DNA of 64,000 nucleotides from Marinisporobacter balticus. Its GTDB lineage: Bacteria > Bacillota > Clostridia > Peptostreptococcales > Thermotaleaceae. The DNA is taken from assembly GCF_004345705.1 (NCBI RefSeq), contig NZ_SLWV01000002.1:124001-188000 (forward strand). The letters are read 5' to 3'. This document shows positions 53,495-62,619 of the stretch, one piece after another. Position numbers and translations under genes: made by a program. Position 1 is the first letter of the stretch. Every line of letters begins with the position of its first letter. Under the pieces are notes generated by a model. The model searched no databases and was not told where the DNA came from. It saw only the letters and a list, made by a program, of their open reading frames with translations.

Positions 53495-54811
53495 ATGAAC
53501 AAACCAATTCTATCAGCTCACTTCGAATCAAGGACGCCATCAGACGTTCGATTAGCGCAAATGAAATACGAGGAACGTAAAGTCAAGCCCGAGGCTGTAA
53601 TCAATGTAGGTATCGGTAATGTTTCACTCCCAACAAATCCGGCTATGCAAAAAAGGATGTTTTCACTTGATGCACCTGAAAGCCCATTTGCAAAAGGTGT
53701 TATGCGATATTCAACTACTGCTGGTTATACAGAGTGTCAGGATGCTTTTAAAAATATCCTTACGTGTGAAGGTTTCGATACGAGCAAATTATTCGTGCAA
53801 ATAACTGACGGAGGATCTGCTTCTATGGAATTGCTATTACTCGGTGTTTGTGGTGCTGCGGGTACTGCGGACAAGCCTCTTATGGTGATAGATCCAGCTT
53901 ACACTAATTATATTTCTTTTGCAGGAAGAATTGGACGTAAAATAGTCACAGTAAAGCGTCATTTAGGCGAAGACGGCAAGTTCAACCTTCCAGAACTGAA
54001 TAAAATTGAAGAAGCAATTAAAGCACACAATCCTGGAGCACTTCTTGTCATCCCTTATGACAATCCTACAGGACAACTCTATGATTATGAAACACTTAAA
54101 GAACTCGCTAAATTATGCGTGAAATACAACATGTGGATGGTTAGCGATGAAGCTTACCGTGAACTGTATTATGATGGAGGTAACAAACTTGTCAGCATCT
54201 GGGGTATCACTGACGCAGATGTCCCTGGCATCGAAGGCCGAAGAATTAGTATCGAGACTGCATCAAAAGTATGGAATGCGTGTGGTTTAAGAATAGGTGG
54301 TTTGATCACGGACAATGCTAAATTCAATAACCGTTCCATAGCTGAATATACTGCAAATCTTTGTGCAAATGTAATCGGTCAGTACATATTCGGCGCATTG
54401 GCACATGAAAGCAAAGAAGAAATTGCCGGATGGTGTAAGAATATTCGTGAGTACTACAAAGAACAAATATTTAAAGTATATAATGGTCTAAAAGAGCAAG
54501 AACCTGGTTTGATTGTTTCTAGTCCTGACGCATCCATATACTCAGTAATTGACGTTAGAAATGTAGTAAAACCTGGATTTGATGCGATTGACTTCGTTTT
54601 GTACTGTGCACAGGAAGGATCCGTTAACCTCAATGGAGTTGAAACAACACTTCTAGTAGCGCCGATGAAAGGATTCTATAATATTGATGAAGGTGAGAAA
54701 AATCCTGGAAGCACACAATTCCGAATTTCATTTGTAGAAACTCCTGAAAATATGGCAAAGGTTCCTGAATTGTTTGTTCAACTTTTAAAACAATTTGAAG
54801 CACAACGATAG
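53495..54811 (+). CDS. Class I/II PLP-dependent aminotransferase
   Basis: 438 residues, cytoplasmic. PLP-binding features: TDGGSASMELL near 105, YDNPTGQLYDYETLKEL near 190, VSDEAYREL near 220, the Schiff-base lysine in ETASKVWNACGLRIGG near 260 and the carboxylate-binding Arg in TQFRISFVE near 410. AAAAGGAGA precedes the ATG. Substrate unknown; members close to this length transfer amino groups from aromatic or acidic amino acids. It is one of the few plus-strand genes, monocistronic, with its own promoter and terminator. Confidence 0.9.
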   Translation: MNKPILSAHFESRTPSDVRLAQMKYEERKVKPEAVINVGIGNVSLPTNPAMQKRMFSLDAPESPFAKGVMRYSTTAGYTECQDAFKNILTCEGFDTSKLFVQITDGGSASMELLLLGVCGAAGTADKPLMVIDPAYTNYISFAGRIGRKIVTVKRHLGEDGKFNLPELNKIEEAIKAHNPGALLVIPYDNPTGQLYDYETLKELAKLCVKYNMWMVSDEAYRELYYDGGNKLVSIWGITDADVPGIEGRRISIETASKVWNACGLRIGGLITDNAKFNNRSIAEYTANLCANVIGQYIFGALAHESKEEIAGWCKNIREYYKEQIFKVYNGLKEQEPGLIVSSPDASIYSVIDVRNVVKPGFDAIDFVLYCAQEGSVNLNGVETTLLVAPMKGFYNIDEGEKNPGSTQFRISFVETPENMAKVPELFVQLLKQFEAQR

Positions 54812-54844
54812 GGAATAGAACTCATAGTCCCAGTTTGAATCATG

Positions 54845-54873
54845 ATCGCCGGCTAAGCCGGCGATTTGTTTTT
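54845..54873 (+). terminator. GC-rich intrinsic terminator
   Basis: ATCGCCGGCT and AGCCGGCGAT pair perfectly, followed by TTGTTTTT. Confidence 0.9.
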
Positions 54874-55480
54874 GCACTAAATTAATCATCCCTTTAGCCC
54901 CCTACGAAGTGTCATAGGATTATTTTATATTTCCTCTGCAGCAATTTCCAATGATTTTACTAGAGTAATTTTAGATTATTATAAACAGAAATACAAAATA
55001 TTTCCTTATAATTAAGGAAATAAAGATTCTTCAATTGTTGGGGGATTCTTCATTCATTTCAAAACGCACTCAAAAAAGTTAGCCTTCATTTATGGTACAA
55101 TTTACCTTTTATAATACTAATTTAGTATACTCCCCTATGTTAAGATAGTTGTCATAAGAAAGAATTAATGATATTCTCGAATAAAGATATACTTCATGAG
55201 GATATTGCTATCTCCATTACAGATACTGAAAAATTTATAACTTATTACCCCAAGAACAGGAATACTGTCTATAAATTCTATATGAAGCCTTACTATATGC
55301 TGGAATTTTAGGTGTTTTTATTCTAACTTGTTAATACTACTATTGCTATAAACGTAGATACATCTGAGGCCAATACCTATTATACATGGAAAGGCTTTAT
55401 CTCTTGTCGCCCCTGTCATGTATAATAGGTACTGTATTTATAAATGATTTATGGTAAAATAAAAGAGTATATTTCCTAAA
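54874..55480. other. 600-bp gap holding one gene scrap
   Basis: Apart from the chemoreceptor fragment at 55168-55311, I see only AT-rich sequence with no intact gene. A promoter for the 137-residue gene is likely at the 3' end. Confidence 0.4.
55168..55311 (+). pseudogene. N-terminal scrap of a YfmS-like soluble chemoreceptor
   Basis: A 47-codon frame reads KDILHEDIAISITDTEKFIT, then YYPKN, before a stop. The EDIAxSIxDTEKFxxYxP pattern begins the sensor region of soluble YfmS-type MCPs in Bacillus and Clostridia. The rest, including the signalling domain, is missing, so this is a decayed locus. Confidence 0.45.
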
Positions 55481-55492
55481 GGAGTGATATTA

Positions 55493-55903
55493 ATGAATAC
55501 TACGAGTGTATTTACTATTGGGGCAATTCTTAGTTTAGTAGTTGGAGCAGGTGTTACATTGCATCGTTATAAAAAGAAAAATTTACAGAAGTTCTTCACG
55601 CAGACATATGAAATGGCAAAGCAAGTCCCAAAACAAAAGAAAAATAGTTTTCTGCTTCTAATGTTTAAAGAATCTCTTTTGTCATCAAAAAACAAAACAG
55701 CTACAAATTCTCTTGCGAATAAACTTAACAATCCTAAATATCTAAATATTCAATTAATACAAATGTCAAATATTCTTAAAGATCGCTCAAAAGTACATGA
55801 TAAAACAATGAAAAGAGCATTGAATCTACTTGGTGATTATCAGACATGGGAAACAGATAAGTTAGCTAAAGATAAACAATCAATTCAAGATAAAGCATCG
55901 TAA
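55493..55903 (+). CDS. Small membrane-anchored hypothetical protein
   Basis: 137 residues. One N-terminal transmembrane helix (about 5-24: VFTIGAILSLVVGAGVTLH) is followed by a basic helical cytoplasmic part with several repeats of Lys/Leu-rich helices (LANKLNNPKYLNIQLIQMSN). I chose the ATG at 55493 with GGAGTGAT upstream; a GTG three codons earlier is in frame. No family is recognised. It is monocistronic, with its own terminator. Confidence 0.6.
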   Translation: MNTTSVFTIGAILSLVVGAGVTLHRYKKKNLQKFFTQTYEMAKQVPKQKKNSFLLLMFKESLLSSKNKTATNSLANKLNNPKYLNIQLIQMSNILKDRSKVHDKTMKRALNLLGDYQTWETDKLAKDKQSIQDKAS

Positions 55904-55987
55904 TAGGTCATAGAGATATTTAACAACAGAGCTATCTACTTTACTCTGAATTTCACCTATTGACTATAGAAAGTACTAAAAAATATT

Positions 55988-56032
55988 AAAAACCTTATTT
56001 GTCCTATTTAATTAAGTCAAATAAGGTTTTTT
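55988..56032 (+). terminator. 14-bp hairpin terminator
   Basis: AAAAACCTTATTTG and CAAATAAGGTTTTT pair perfectly, followed by a T-run. Confidence 0.85.
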
Positions 56033-56082
56033 TCTGTTTCCATTAATGAATGTTAAATCCATAATTTTCTTGACAAACGCTG

Positions 56083-56904
56083 TTATTTCCAACCTATATC
56101 TGCTTTATTTCTTGGTACAGTTCGTTTGTATTCTATATCTGGGTAACCAATTACCATACAACTTACTATTTGTTTTGAATCTTTAATCTCAAGAAAATTT
56201 CTTATTTCTTTATTTTCTTGTGCCGCTCTTACAAAAAATCCACTGAAGAAAGTTCCAAGCCCTAATGCATTTGTCATAAGTTCCATATTTGAAGAAGCTA
56301 ACGAACCATTTACCTCTATGTTAGCTGTAACGACAATCACTGCTGGCGCATTAAAAAATAGGCCGTCTTTTCCCTTAGGATTTTCTTTATATGCTTCATA
56401 CATGCCAATCCATATTTGTGCATATCTTTTATAGACCATAGTCTCTGGCGTTAAATTCGCCAATATATGTTCACCAATATTTTTTAAACTTTCAAGTGTT
56501 AATTCTTTTAATTTTTCTAACCCTTCTTTGACCACCACATAAGATACATCTTGCATATTAATTGCTGTCTGCGTAAATCTTCCAGCCTCAATAATTTCAT
56601 ATAATTTCTCTACCTCTACATCTTGTTTTTTAAATTTCCTTACACTTCTTCTGAATTTTATAAAGTTTAATAAATTCTCAGGGTCAACATGAAATTTATC
56701 TTTAGAATAATTCTGTACTTCTTCCATATTGTATTCATCTGTCGTTACGGCATCTTTAGGACATATAGCAATACAATGTCCACATTTAATACAAGTAACA
56801 TTATGAATCTTCGCTTTGCCATCTACCATTTCTATATCTCTCGCCACACAATCTTTCACACATTGTTTGCATCCTATACATTTTTCAGTATCTATAATCA
56901 TCAT
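56083..56904 (-). CDS. Nitroreductase with N-terminal 2[4Fe-4S] ferredoxin domain
   Basis: 273 residues. The first 60 hold two clusters of four cysteines (CIGCKQCVKDC and CIKCGHCIAIC followed by P), giving two [4Fe-4S] clusters. The remainder is a nitroreductase fold (FRRSVRKFKKQDVE, FTQTAINMQDVSYVVV, ALGLGTFFSGFFVRA). Such fusions take electrons from ferredoxin-like donors in anaerobes. Substrate unknown. The ATG has GGAGCGG upstream. Confidence 0.88.
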   Translation of the reverse strand: MMIIDTEKCIGCKQCVKDCVARDIEMVDGKAKIHNVTCIKCGHCIAICPKDAVTTDEYNMEEVQNYSKDKFHVDPENLLNFIKFRRSVRKFKKQDVEVEKLYEIIEAGRFTQTAINMQDVSYVVVKEGLEKLKELTLESLKNIGEHILANLTPETMVYKRYAQIWIGMYEAYKENPKGKDGLFFNAPAVIVVTANIEVNGSLASSNMELMTNALGLGTFFSGFFVRAAQENKEIRNFLEIKDSKQIVSCMVIGYPDIEYKRTVPRNKADIGWK

Positions 56905-57138
56905 AATTTTTCCGCTCCTTATTTGTTGATGAACAAATAAAAAATTAAAAGTTAACTAATTTTTCAATTGTTCTTTACTGTTATGCTCGTTTGAGCTATC
57001 TATAAATAAAACTTATCATACTTTCGTATATAAGTACAGATTCATTCAATAATAATTATGATTATACCCAAATCATTTGATTCTGTCCAATCTTAGAAGC
57101 AACAGAAGATTTTTATAATAGATTAATGTCAATATGAA
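56905..57138. other. Intergenic, nothing recognised
   Basis: This is AT-rich DNA between the ferredoxin-nitroreductase and ssrA terminator. No gene is seen. Confidence 0.4.
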
Positions 57139-57181
57139 TAAAAAGAGTTATGCTTAGAATTCTAAGCATAACTCTTTTTAT
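57139..57181 (-). terminator. Terminator of ssrA
   Basis: TAAAAAGAGTTATGCTTAGA and its near-perfect complement form a long palindrome, T-rich on both sides. It is almost the same sequence as the topB terminator at 9617-9657. Confidence 0.85.
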
Positions 57182-57184
57182 TAT

Positions 57185-57797
57185 TGGTGGAGGCGAGGGG
57201 ACACTTATTCCATTATCTCTAATGGCGCTGACTATATCTTGAGGTTATCTTTAACCCCTCTGGCGTGTTATAGAAGTTTTAGTATAGTTTTTAACTTCTA
57301 TCCTAGTACATCCAGTTTGGATGCCTATAAGTCGATACAGAGCTGTTGGATTACTCCACATACTCCTCGGTATTGCCGTCGTCTTTACGTTACGGTTTCA
57401 CCGATCAAGCCAAATTTTCACTTGTAGTTCACACTACAAGGCGACTCTTTTTGAATCGAACCCCTGTCCGAAAGCCCTTTGCCAATAGCTTCTCCGAGTG
57501 CATTCATTGTTTTAGGTTCTCATCCTCACAATCGCCCAATGACAGGCTATCGGTTAGACCAGTCTCAATTATTCTACGTTTGGGTCGAGACACCCCCAAA
57601 GTAGTTCCCCACCTTAATGACGTTCTAGTCTAAGCCGTGGGAAGCTTAGGTAGACCGAGCAGCTGTTATTAAGCTGCTAAAACGTAATCGTTTTTAGCGT
57701 TTATATTTAGTTCCCCAGTTTTTTAAGGCGGACCCCAAGGAAAAACCGCCACTCGCTACTATTGACTCTAAACCCCCGTCGAAACCTGTACGCCCCC
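57185..57797 (-). ncRNA. ssrA: tmRNA gene interrupted by a group I intron
   Basis: The 5' end GGGGGCGTACAGGTTTCGACGG at 57797 pairs with the 3' acceptor CGCCTCCACCA (encoded CCA at 57185-57187), the standard tmRNA ends. The mRNA-like part (57669-57698) encodes a tag ending AKNDYVLAA followed by TAA TAA. The T-arm AGGGG-TTCGAT-T-CCCCT is split by an intron at 57202-57454, so exon 1 is 57455-57797 and exon 2 is only 17 nt (57185-57201); the mature RNA is about 360 nt. tmRNA with SmpB rescues stalled ribosomes and tags products for proteolysis. The smpB gene lies 16 bp upstream on the same strand. Confidence 0.95.
57202..57454 (-). mobile_element. Group I self-splicing intron in the tmRNA T-loop
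   Basis: 253 nt, no ORF. P1 is exact: exon CGAT at the 5' splice site plus intron TC pair with GAGTCG, leaving a U-G pair at the junction, the group I hallmark. The intron ends in G (AATAAGTG) before exon 2. Core motifs resemble tRNA-type introns: GGTGAAACC, GGCAATACCGAG, the P7/P3 strands GACTTATAGGC and AAGATATAGTC. Excision restores the 7-nt T-loop TTCGATT. Confidence 0.93.
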
Positions 57798-57813
57798 ATG
57801 ATATGATAAAAGT

Positions 57814-58281
57814 CTAATAAGACTTTTGTCTTTGACGCATTTCTTTGTGTATACGAAGATTTGCTTCTTTTTTGGCCATATCCGCACGCTTGTCATAGTT
57901 CTTTTTCCCTTGTGCTACACCAAGCTGAATTTTTACTAATCCTCGGCTATTGATATAGACCTTAAGCGGTATGAGTGCTAATCCTTTTTGTGTTGTATAT
58001 CCTATCAATTTGCTAATTTCTTTTTTGTGAAGCAATATTTTTCTTGTTCTTAGAGGATCAACATTAAATATATTTCCTTTTTCATAGAAACTGATATGCA
58101 TTTTATAGATAAATATTTCGCCATTTTCTACTTTCGCATAACTATCCTTTAAATTGATTCGACCCATTCGAATGGATTTCACTTCTGTTCCCATTAGTGC
58201 AATCCCTGCTTCATACGTTTCTTCAATAAAATAATCATGCCTTGCTTTTTTATTATTGGCAACTACTTTCCCGTCTCCCAT
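57814..58281 (-). CDS. smpB: SsrA-binding protein
   Basis: 155 residues, cytoplasmic, binds the tRNA-like domain of tmRNA and delivers it to stalled ribosomes. Conserved features: VVANNKKARHDYFIEETYEAG, GTEVKSIRMGRINLKDSYA, and the basic tail KRADMAKKEANLRIHKEMRQ. I chose the ATG at 58281 (AGGTG six bases upstream), since the longer frame from 58335 adds 18 residues unlike any SmpB start. ssrA follows 16 bp after the stop. Confidence 0.95.
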   Translation of the reverse strand: MGDGKVVANNKKARHDYFIEETYEAGIALMGTEVKSIRMGRINLKDSYAKVENGEIFIYKMHISFYEKGNIFNVDPLRTRKILLHKKEISKLIGYTTQKGLALIPLKVYINSRGLVKIQLGVAQGKKNYDKRADMAKKEANLRIHKEMRQRQKSY

Positions 58282-58350
58282 GCAAACACCTACTTTAAAA
58301 GAATCTATATTCATATCAGTTATTAATAATAACACAGAAACAATATTATG

Positions 58351-59046
58351 TCAAGTATTCAAATTTTCATTTGCTTGTTTGAGAACCAATTCTTTAATAT
58401 TGTCTAATTGCCCATATAACACAATTTTGTCTCCCTGTTGGAAAACAAATTTACTACTTGGAAAATGTACCATATGCGAACCTCTGTCGACATTGAGTAC
58501 TTGAATATATTTTTCTTTTAATCCCGAATTTTCAAGTGCTCTATCCACAAGGTTATTGTTTTCTTCTAAAACAAATTCAGCTATACCAAATTCATCATTT
58601 AGCTTTAATGCTTCCTCTACCGTCTTATATTTTTTATTTCTTTCCATTTGTATTAAAAGCTGTCTTTCAATGTATTTTTCCATTCTACTAATGACCCATC
58701 TGTTTCTTGTTAAAAATAAAATCAAAATAGCAATACCAATAACAACAATCAAACTATACATACCTTCTTCTTTGGTCATAAGGTTTACAATTCCCATAAT
58801 CAATCCAATTAACGTGGCTGTACCTACATAGCTAATAAGCATCAATATTTCAGCAATTTGTCTTCTTGTTGGATGTTGTGTAATGAGTTCTGCTTCTTTC
58901 GTGGTAAAGCCAGTACCTGTAATAATAGATATTACCTGAAATCTTGCCTTATCCATATCAAGCCCTGTAATCTTTAGCGCAATAGCCAATACCTCCACAA
59001 TAATTAAAAGAATTGAGATCACAAGCACAACATATAATATTCCCAA
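58351..59046 (-). CDS. Membrane protein with C-terminal TrkA-C (RCK_C) domain
   Basis: 231 residues. Three transmembrane helices (about 3-22, 70-92 and 100-115) lie within the first 115 residues; the C-terminal 80 residues (NNLVDRALENSGLKEKYIQV to QQGDKIVLYGQL) form a TrkA-C domain, which in potassium transport proteins binds regulatory ligands such as c-di-AMP. The short membrane part is not a full transporter. Members are widespread in Clostridia and unassigned. Possible link with the c-di-AMP riboswitch at 6715 is conjecture. Confidence 0.7.
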   Translation of the reverse strand: MGILYVVLVISILLIIVEVLAIALKITGLDMDKARFQVISIITGTGFTTKEAELITQHPTRRQIAEILMLISYVGTATLIGLIMGIVNLMTKEEGMYSLIVVIGIAILILFLTRNRWVISRMEKYIERQLLIQMERNKKYKTVEEALKLNDEFGIAEFVLEENNNLVDRALENSGLKEKYIQVLNVDRGSHMVHFPSSKFVFQQGDKIVLYGQLDNIKELVLKQANENLNT

Positions 59047-59138
59047 ACAATGTTCTCCCCTTTATTCATTATTTTATAATATGATTCACATAGAAATTTG
59101 TTATGTTTGCATTATATTATATATACCTAAAAATATAC

Positions 59139-59957
59139 CTAAAAAACAAATTTTCTTATAGCTTGCGCAACGCCATCTTCATCATTTGTAGCCGTGATAT
59201 AATCCGCACTTTCCTTCACAAATGTTTCTGCATTGCCCATAGCTACCCCTAATCCTGCATAATTAAGCATACTTATATCATTCTCATTATCTCCGAAGCA
59301 TACGACTTCTTTTGCCTTTACCCCTAGAGACTTTGCTAAATGATCAATAGCATTTGCTTTTGATACACCTTTGTTCATAATTTCGATATTATTATGCCAG
59401 GATTTACAGATTTCGAGGGAACCTATACCTTCTAATTCTTTTCTTGCTTTGGCTAATAAATTTTGATCCTCACTGATCATTTGTATCTTATAGATATTTT
59501 CATCACTATTTTCAATGTGCTTATGGGCATCTTCTATCACTTGAATATCTATTTTATCTTCTTCTTTTAAAGTTTTATTCCATTCGGAATATTTGATAGA
59601 ACTATGTGCTAATTTTTCTGTATAGAAAGTATCTGCACTATAATAATGGAAATAGAGCTTATGCTTTCTTGCTACATCTAAAACCTTTAAGCAATCTTCT
59701 TTATCAATATGACTTTCATATATAATTTTATCATCTTCTAAATTTCTAACAATCGCACCATTACATGCAATAATAGGTGTTATAATGTCTAAATATTTTG
59801 CATATACTCTTGCTGATGTATATATTCTACCTGTTGCAATAGCAACATGTATGTTTTTATCTACAAGTTCCTTAAATGCCTCTTTATTATTTTGTGATAC
59901 AGTATTTTCACTATTTAATAAAGTGCCATCCATATCACTTACCACTAATTTGTACAT
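59139..59957 (-). CDS. Cof-type HAD-IIB phosphatase
   Basis: 272 residues, cytoplasmic. HAD motifs: motif I DMDGTLLNSE at 8-17 (nucleophile Asp8), motif II AIATGRIYTSA near 40, motif III Lys in KANAIDHLAKSLG near 196 and motif IV CFGDNENDISML near 218. These sugar-phosphate or flavin-phosphate phosphatases have broad specificity. The cap domain (about 85-185) is of the Cof type. Confidence 0.92.
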   Translation of the reverse strand: MYKLVVSDMDGTLLNSENTVSQNNKEAFKELVDKNIHVAIATGRIYTSARVYAKYLDIITPIIACNGAIVRNLEDDKIIYESHIDKEDCLKVLDVARKHKLYFHYYSADTFYTEKLAHSSIKYSEWNKTLKEEDKIDIQVIEDAHKHIENSDENIYKIQMISEDQNLLAKARKELEGIGSLEICKSWHNNIEIMNKGVSKANAIDHLAKSLGVKAKEVVCFGDNENDISMLNYAGLGVAMGNAETFVKESADYITATNDEDGVAQAIRKFVF

Positions 59958-59991
59958 GATCTATTTTCCACCTTTCTTATTCCAACCCTTT

Positions 59992-60020
59992 AAAAAAGAA
60001 GATACATGCAAGTATCTTCT
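59992..60020 (-). terminator. Terminator of rnr
   Basis: AGAAGATAC and GTATCTTCT pair around ATGCAA, followed by TTTTTTA on the minus strand, just after the RNase R stop codon. Confidence 0.75.
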
Positions 60021-60030
60021 CATCATTTTA

Positions 60031-62148
60031 CTACTGAATGAGCATAAAATCAATTTCCTTTTGAGATACATCTGCTTTGATCACTTTTATTTTCACTTCA
60101 TCCCCAATTTTAAATTCTTTCTTTGTTCGTTCTCCCCTAAAGAGATGATTTGCTTCATCGTAAATATAATAATCATCCACCAAAGAACTAATCCTTACTA
60201 ATCCTTCAATGGTATTTTCTAATTCAATAAACATACCAAAGGACATCACACTACCAATAATCCCTTCGAACTCTTCTCCAATATGATGGGACATATATTC
60301 TGTCATTTTTAAATCATTGGTTTCTCTTTCAGCTTCAACAGCAATTCGTTCTCTTTGAGAGGATTGTTGCGATGCATTTTCAACAATCCCTTTTAATTGT
60401 TTTATTCTTTTACCTGTTAATTTTCCTGATAAGGATTCTTTAATAATACGATGAATTTGAAGATCAGGGTATCTTCTAATAGGTGATGTGAAATGGCAAT
60501 AATTTTCTGCTGCTAGCCCAAAATGTCCTGTATTTTGTGGCGCATACCTTGCTTTTTTTAAAGATCTTAGCATGAGTGTATTGATGATTCTTTCTTCTTT
60601 TCTTCCTTCTACCTTTTTTAATAAATCTTGTAATGCGCGAGGATGGATGTCATTGTTTACACCCTTTAAATGATATCCAAAATTGTGGATGAATTTATTG
60701 AAGTTTTCTATTTTTTCCATATCTGGATCTTCATGAATTCTATATACAAATGGTAAATCCGCCCAATGGAAATGTTCTGCCACGGTTTCATTACATACAA
60801 GCATAAATTCTTCTATGATTCTATTTGCAACTCTTCTTTCTGCTTGTTTTATTTCAATAGGAACACCTTCTTCATCAAGAATGATTTTTGACTCAGGAAA
60901 ATCGAAATCTATACTTCCTCTATGATCTCTTTTGCTTCTCAGTATTTTTGCAAGCGCTTCCATTTGTTTAAAGTCTTCTATTAGATATATATATTTTTTC
61001 GTAAGATTTTCATCATTCTTTTCGAGTATATCCGAAACATCTGTATAGGTCATTCTCTCAGAAGTTTGAATAATACTTTCATATATTTCATGTTTGATGA
61101 CCTTACCCTTTTTATCAATTTCCATATTTACAGATAATGTAAGCCTTGGAACTTTTGGATTTAAACTACATACCCCATTCGATAATTTCCTTGGAAGCAT
61201 TGGAATTACACGATCTACCAAATAGACACTTGTAGCCCGTTTGAATGCTTCTTTGTCAAGAGGACTATGTTCTCTTACATAATTTGTAACATCTGCTATA
61301 TGTACACCTAATAGATAGTTTCCATTTTCTAAAACTTTTACAGATACAGCATCATCTAAATCCTTTGCATCTGCACCATCGATCGTTATAATTTTTTCAC
61401 CTCTTAAATCCTGTCTTCCTTGCATTTCTTCTTTTGAAATTTCTTCAGATATATTTGTAGCTTCATTTTCTACTTTTTTAGGAAATGTTTCCGGTAGCTT
61501 ATATTTTCTGATGATGGATATGATATCTGTCCCGATGTCATCTTTATGTCCTAGTACTTCTACAATTTTTCCTTCTGGATTTCTTCTAGGTTTTGGCCAT
61601 TTTGTAATATGTGCAACAACCTTATAGCCATCCTTTGCGCCATTTAATTCTCCCTTTGGAATATAAATATCCGTGTTGATTCTAGCATCATCAGGAACAA
61701 CAAATCCAAAGTTTTTACTACTTTCAAAAGTCCCTACAATTTCTGTATTCACACGTTCAATAATCCGAATAATTTCTCCTTCTACGCGTCTTTTATCTTC
61801 AGCTTTTTTTGTAATTCTTCCAATGACCCGATCATTGTGCATCGCTCCATTTATATCACTCGCTGGAATAAAAACATCTGCATGCCCTTCGATTTCAGGC
61901 AATATAAAACCAAATCCCTTTGCATGTTGCTGCAATTTTCCAACAATCAAATTCATTCTTTCAGGAGCTGCATATCTATTTTTCTTCGTTTTAATAATCT
62001 GCCCAACTATTTCCATATCCGCTAAGATATTATAAAATTCTTCCATTTCAGTAGCTTCTATTTCAAATACATTAGCAAGTTCCATATCTGTCATAGGACT
62101 ATATGCCTGTTCTCTCATAAATTCAAGTATACGCTCTTTTATAATCAA
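60031..62148 (-). CDS. rnr: Ribonuclease R
   Basis: About 705 residues, cytoplasmic 3'-5' exoribonuclease of the RNB family that degrades structured RNA and is a tmRNA partner. There is an N-terminal winged-helix region, cold-shock domains (FGFILPEIEGHADVFIP and FGFVVPDDARINTDIYIP, about 75-220), the RNB catalytic domain with its Asp cluster in TIDGADAKDLDDAVSV near 260, and a C-terminal S1 domain (IIGSVMSFGMFIELENTIEGLV). The start is TTG at 62148 with GGAGG seven bases upstream; an in-frame ATG six codons earlier has none. Confidence 0.93.
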   Translation of the reverse strand: MIIKERILEFMREQAYSPMTDMELANVFEIEATEMEEFYNILADMEIVGQIIKTKKNRYAAPERMNLIVGKLQQHAKGFGFILPEIEGHADVFIPASDINGAMHNDRVIGRITKKAEDKRRVEGEIIRIIERVNTEIVGTFESSKNFGFVVPDDARINTDIYIPKGELNGAKDGYKVVAHITKWPKPRRNPEGKIVEVLGHKDDIGTDIISIIRKYKLPETFPKKVENEATNISEEISKEEMQGRQDLRGEKIITIDGADAKDLDDAVSVKVLENGNYLLGVHIADVTNYVREHSPLDKEAFKRATSVYLVDRVIPMLPRKLSNGVCSLNPKVPRLTLSVNMEIDKKGKVIKHEIYESIIQTSERMTYTDVSDILEKNDENLTKKYIYLIEDFKQMEALAKILRSKRDHRGSIDFDFPESKIILDEEGVPIEIKQAERRVANRIIEEFMLVCNETVAEHFHWADLPFVYRIHEDPDMEKIENFNKFIHNFGYHLKGVNNDIHPRALQDLLKKVEGRKEERIINTLMLRSLKKARYAPQNTGHFGLAAENYCHFTSPIRRYPDLQIHRIIKESLSGKLTGKRIKQLKGIVENASQQSSQRERIAVEAERETNDLKMTEYMSHHIGEEFEGIIGSVMSFGMFIELENTIEGLVRISSLVDDYYIYDEANHLFRGERTKKEFKIGDEVKIKVIKADVSQKEIDFMLIQ

Positions 62149-62238
62149 TATAATTCCTCCAATCATTTATTCGCTTATTATTATTTTACCCATAATGATA
62201 AATTTTAAAACGATACATTTTTCAAGTAAACGATTGCT

Positions 62239-62556
62239 TTATTTAAACCAAATCCAATAGGCTAATATACAAGTTACACCTATGTTGATCATGTAAAAAA
62301 TGGGAATGCCAATATAAAAAGTTTTATGCTGTGTTTTATGCCGAAACACACTCATTCCCATCATGACTCCTGCTGCGCCACCCACGCATGCAGTAATAAA
62401 AAATGTTTTTTCCTGGATTCTCCATTTTTCCTTTTTTGCCTTGTATTTATCAATCCCTGTAAGACAAAAACCATATAAATTAATAATCAATACATATAAT
62501 AAAAAATAAAATTCTTTCATTTTGAATATGGTATCTGATATTATATATATTTTCAT
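62239..62556 (-). CDS. DUF1294 membrane protein
   Basis: Up to 105 residues; the ATG at 62520 (MKEFYFLL) may be the true start. It contains the DUF1294 signature: a helix, then GIDKYKAKKEKWRIQEKT, then GGAAGVMMGMSVFRHKTQHK and a second hydrophobic helix. Small two-to-three-TM membrane protein; function unknown. Confidence 0.85.
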   Translation of the reverse strand: MKIYIISDTIFKMKEFYFLLYVLIINLYGFCLTGIDKYKAKKEKWRIQEKTFFITACVGGAAGVMMGMSVFRHKTQHKTFYIGIPIFYMINIGVTCILAYWIWFK

Positions 62557-62580
62557 TCTATTTCCCCCATTCTAAATAAT

Positions 62581-62616
62581 AATAAGTCATCTGTATTATA
62601 TCACAGATGACTCATT
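62581..62616. terminator. 14-bp hairpin between the ykuS-like and DUF1294 genes
   Basis: AATAAGTCATCTGT and ACAGATGACTCATT pair with one mismatch; T-rich sequence follows on both strands. Confidence 0.7.
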
Positions 62617-62619
62617 ATT

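Noticed and set aside
57239..57633. Plus-strand open frames over ssrA
   Set aside because: They are antisense to the tmRNA and its intron; the RNA structure explains the sequence.
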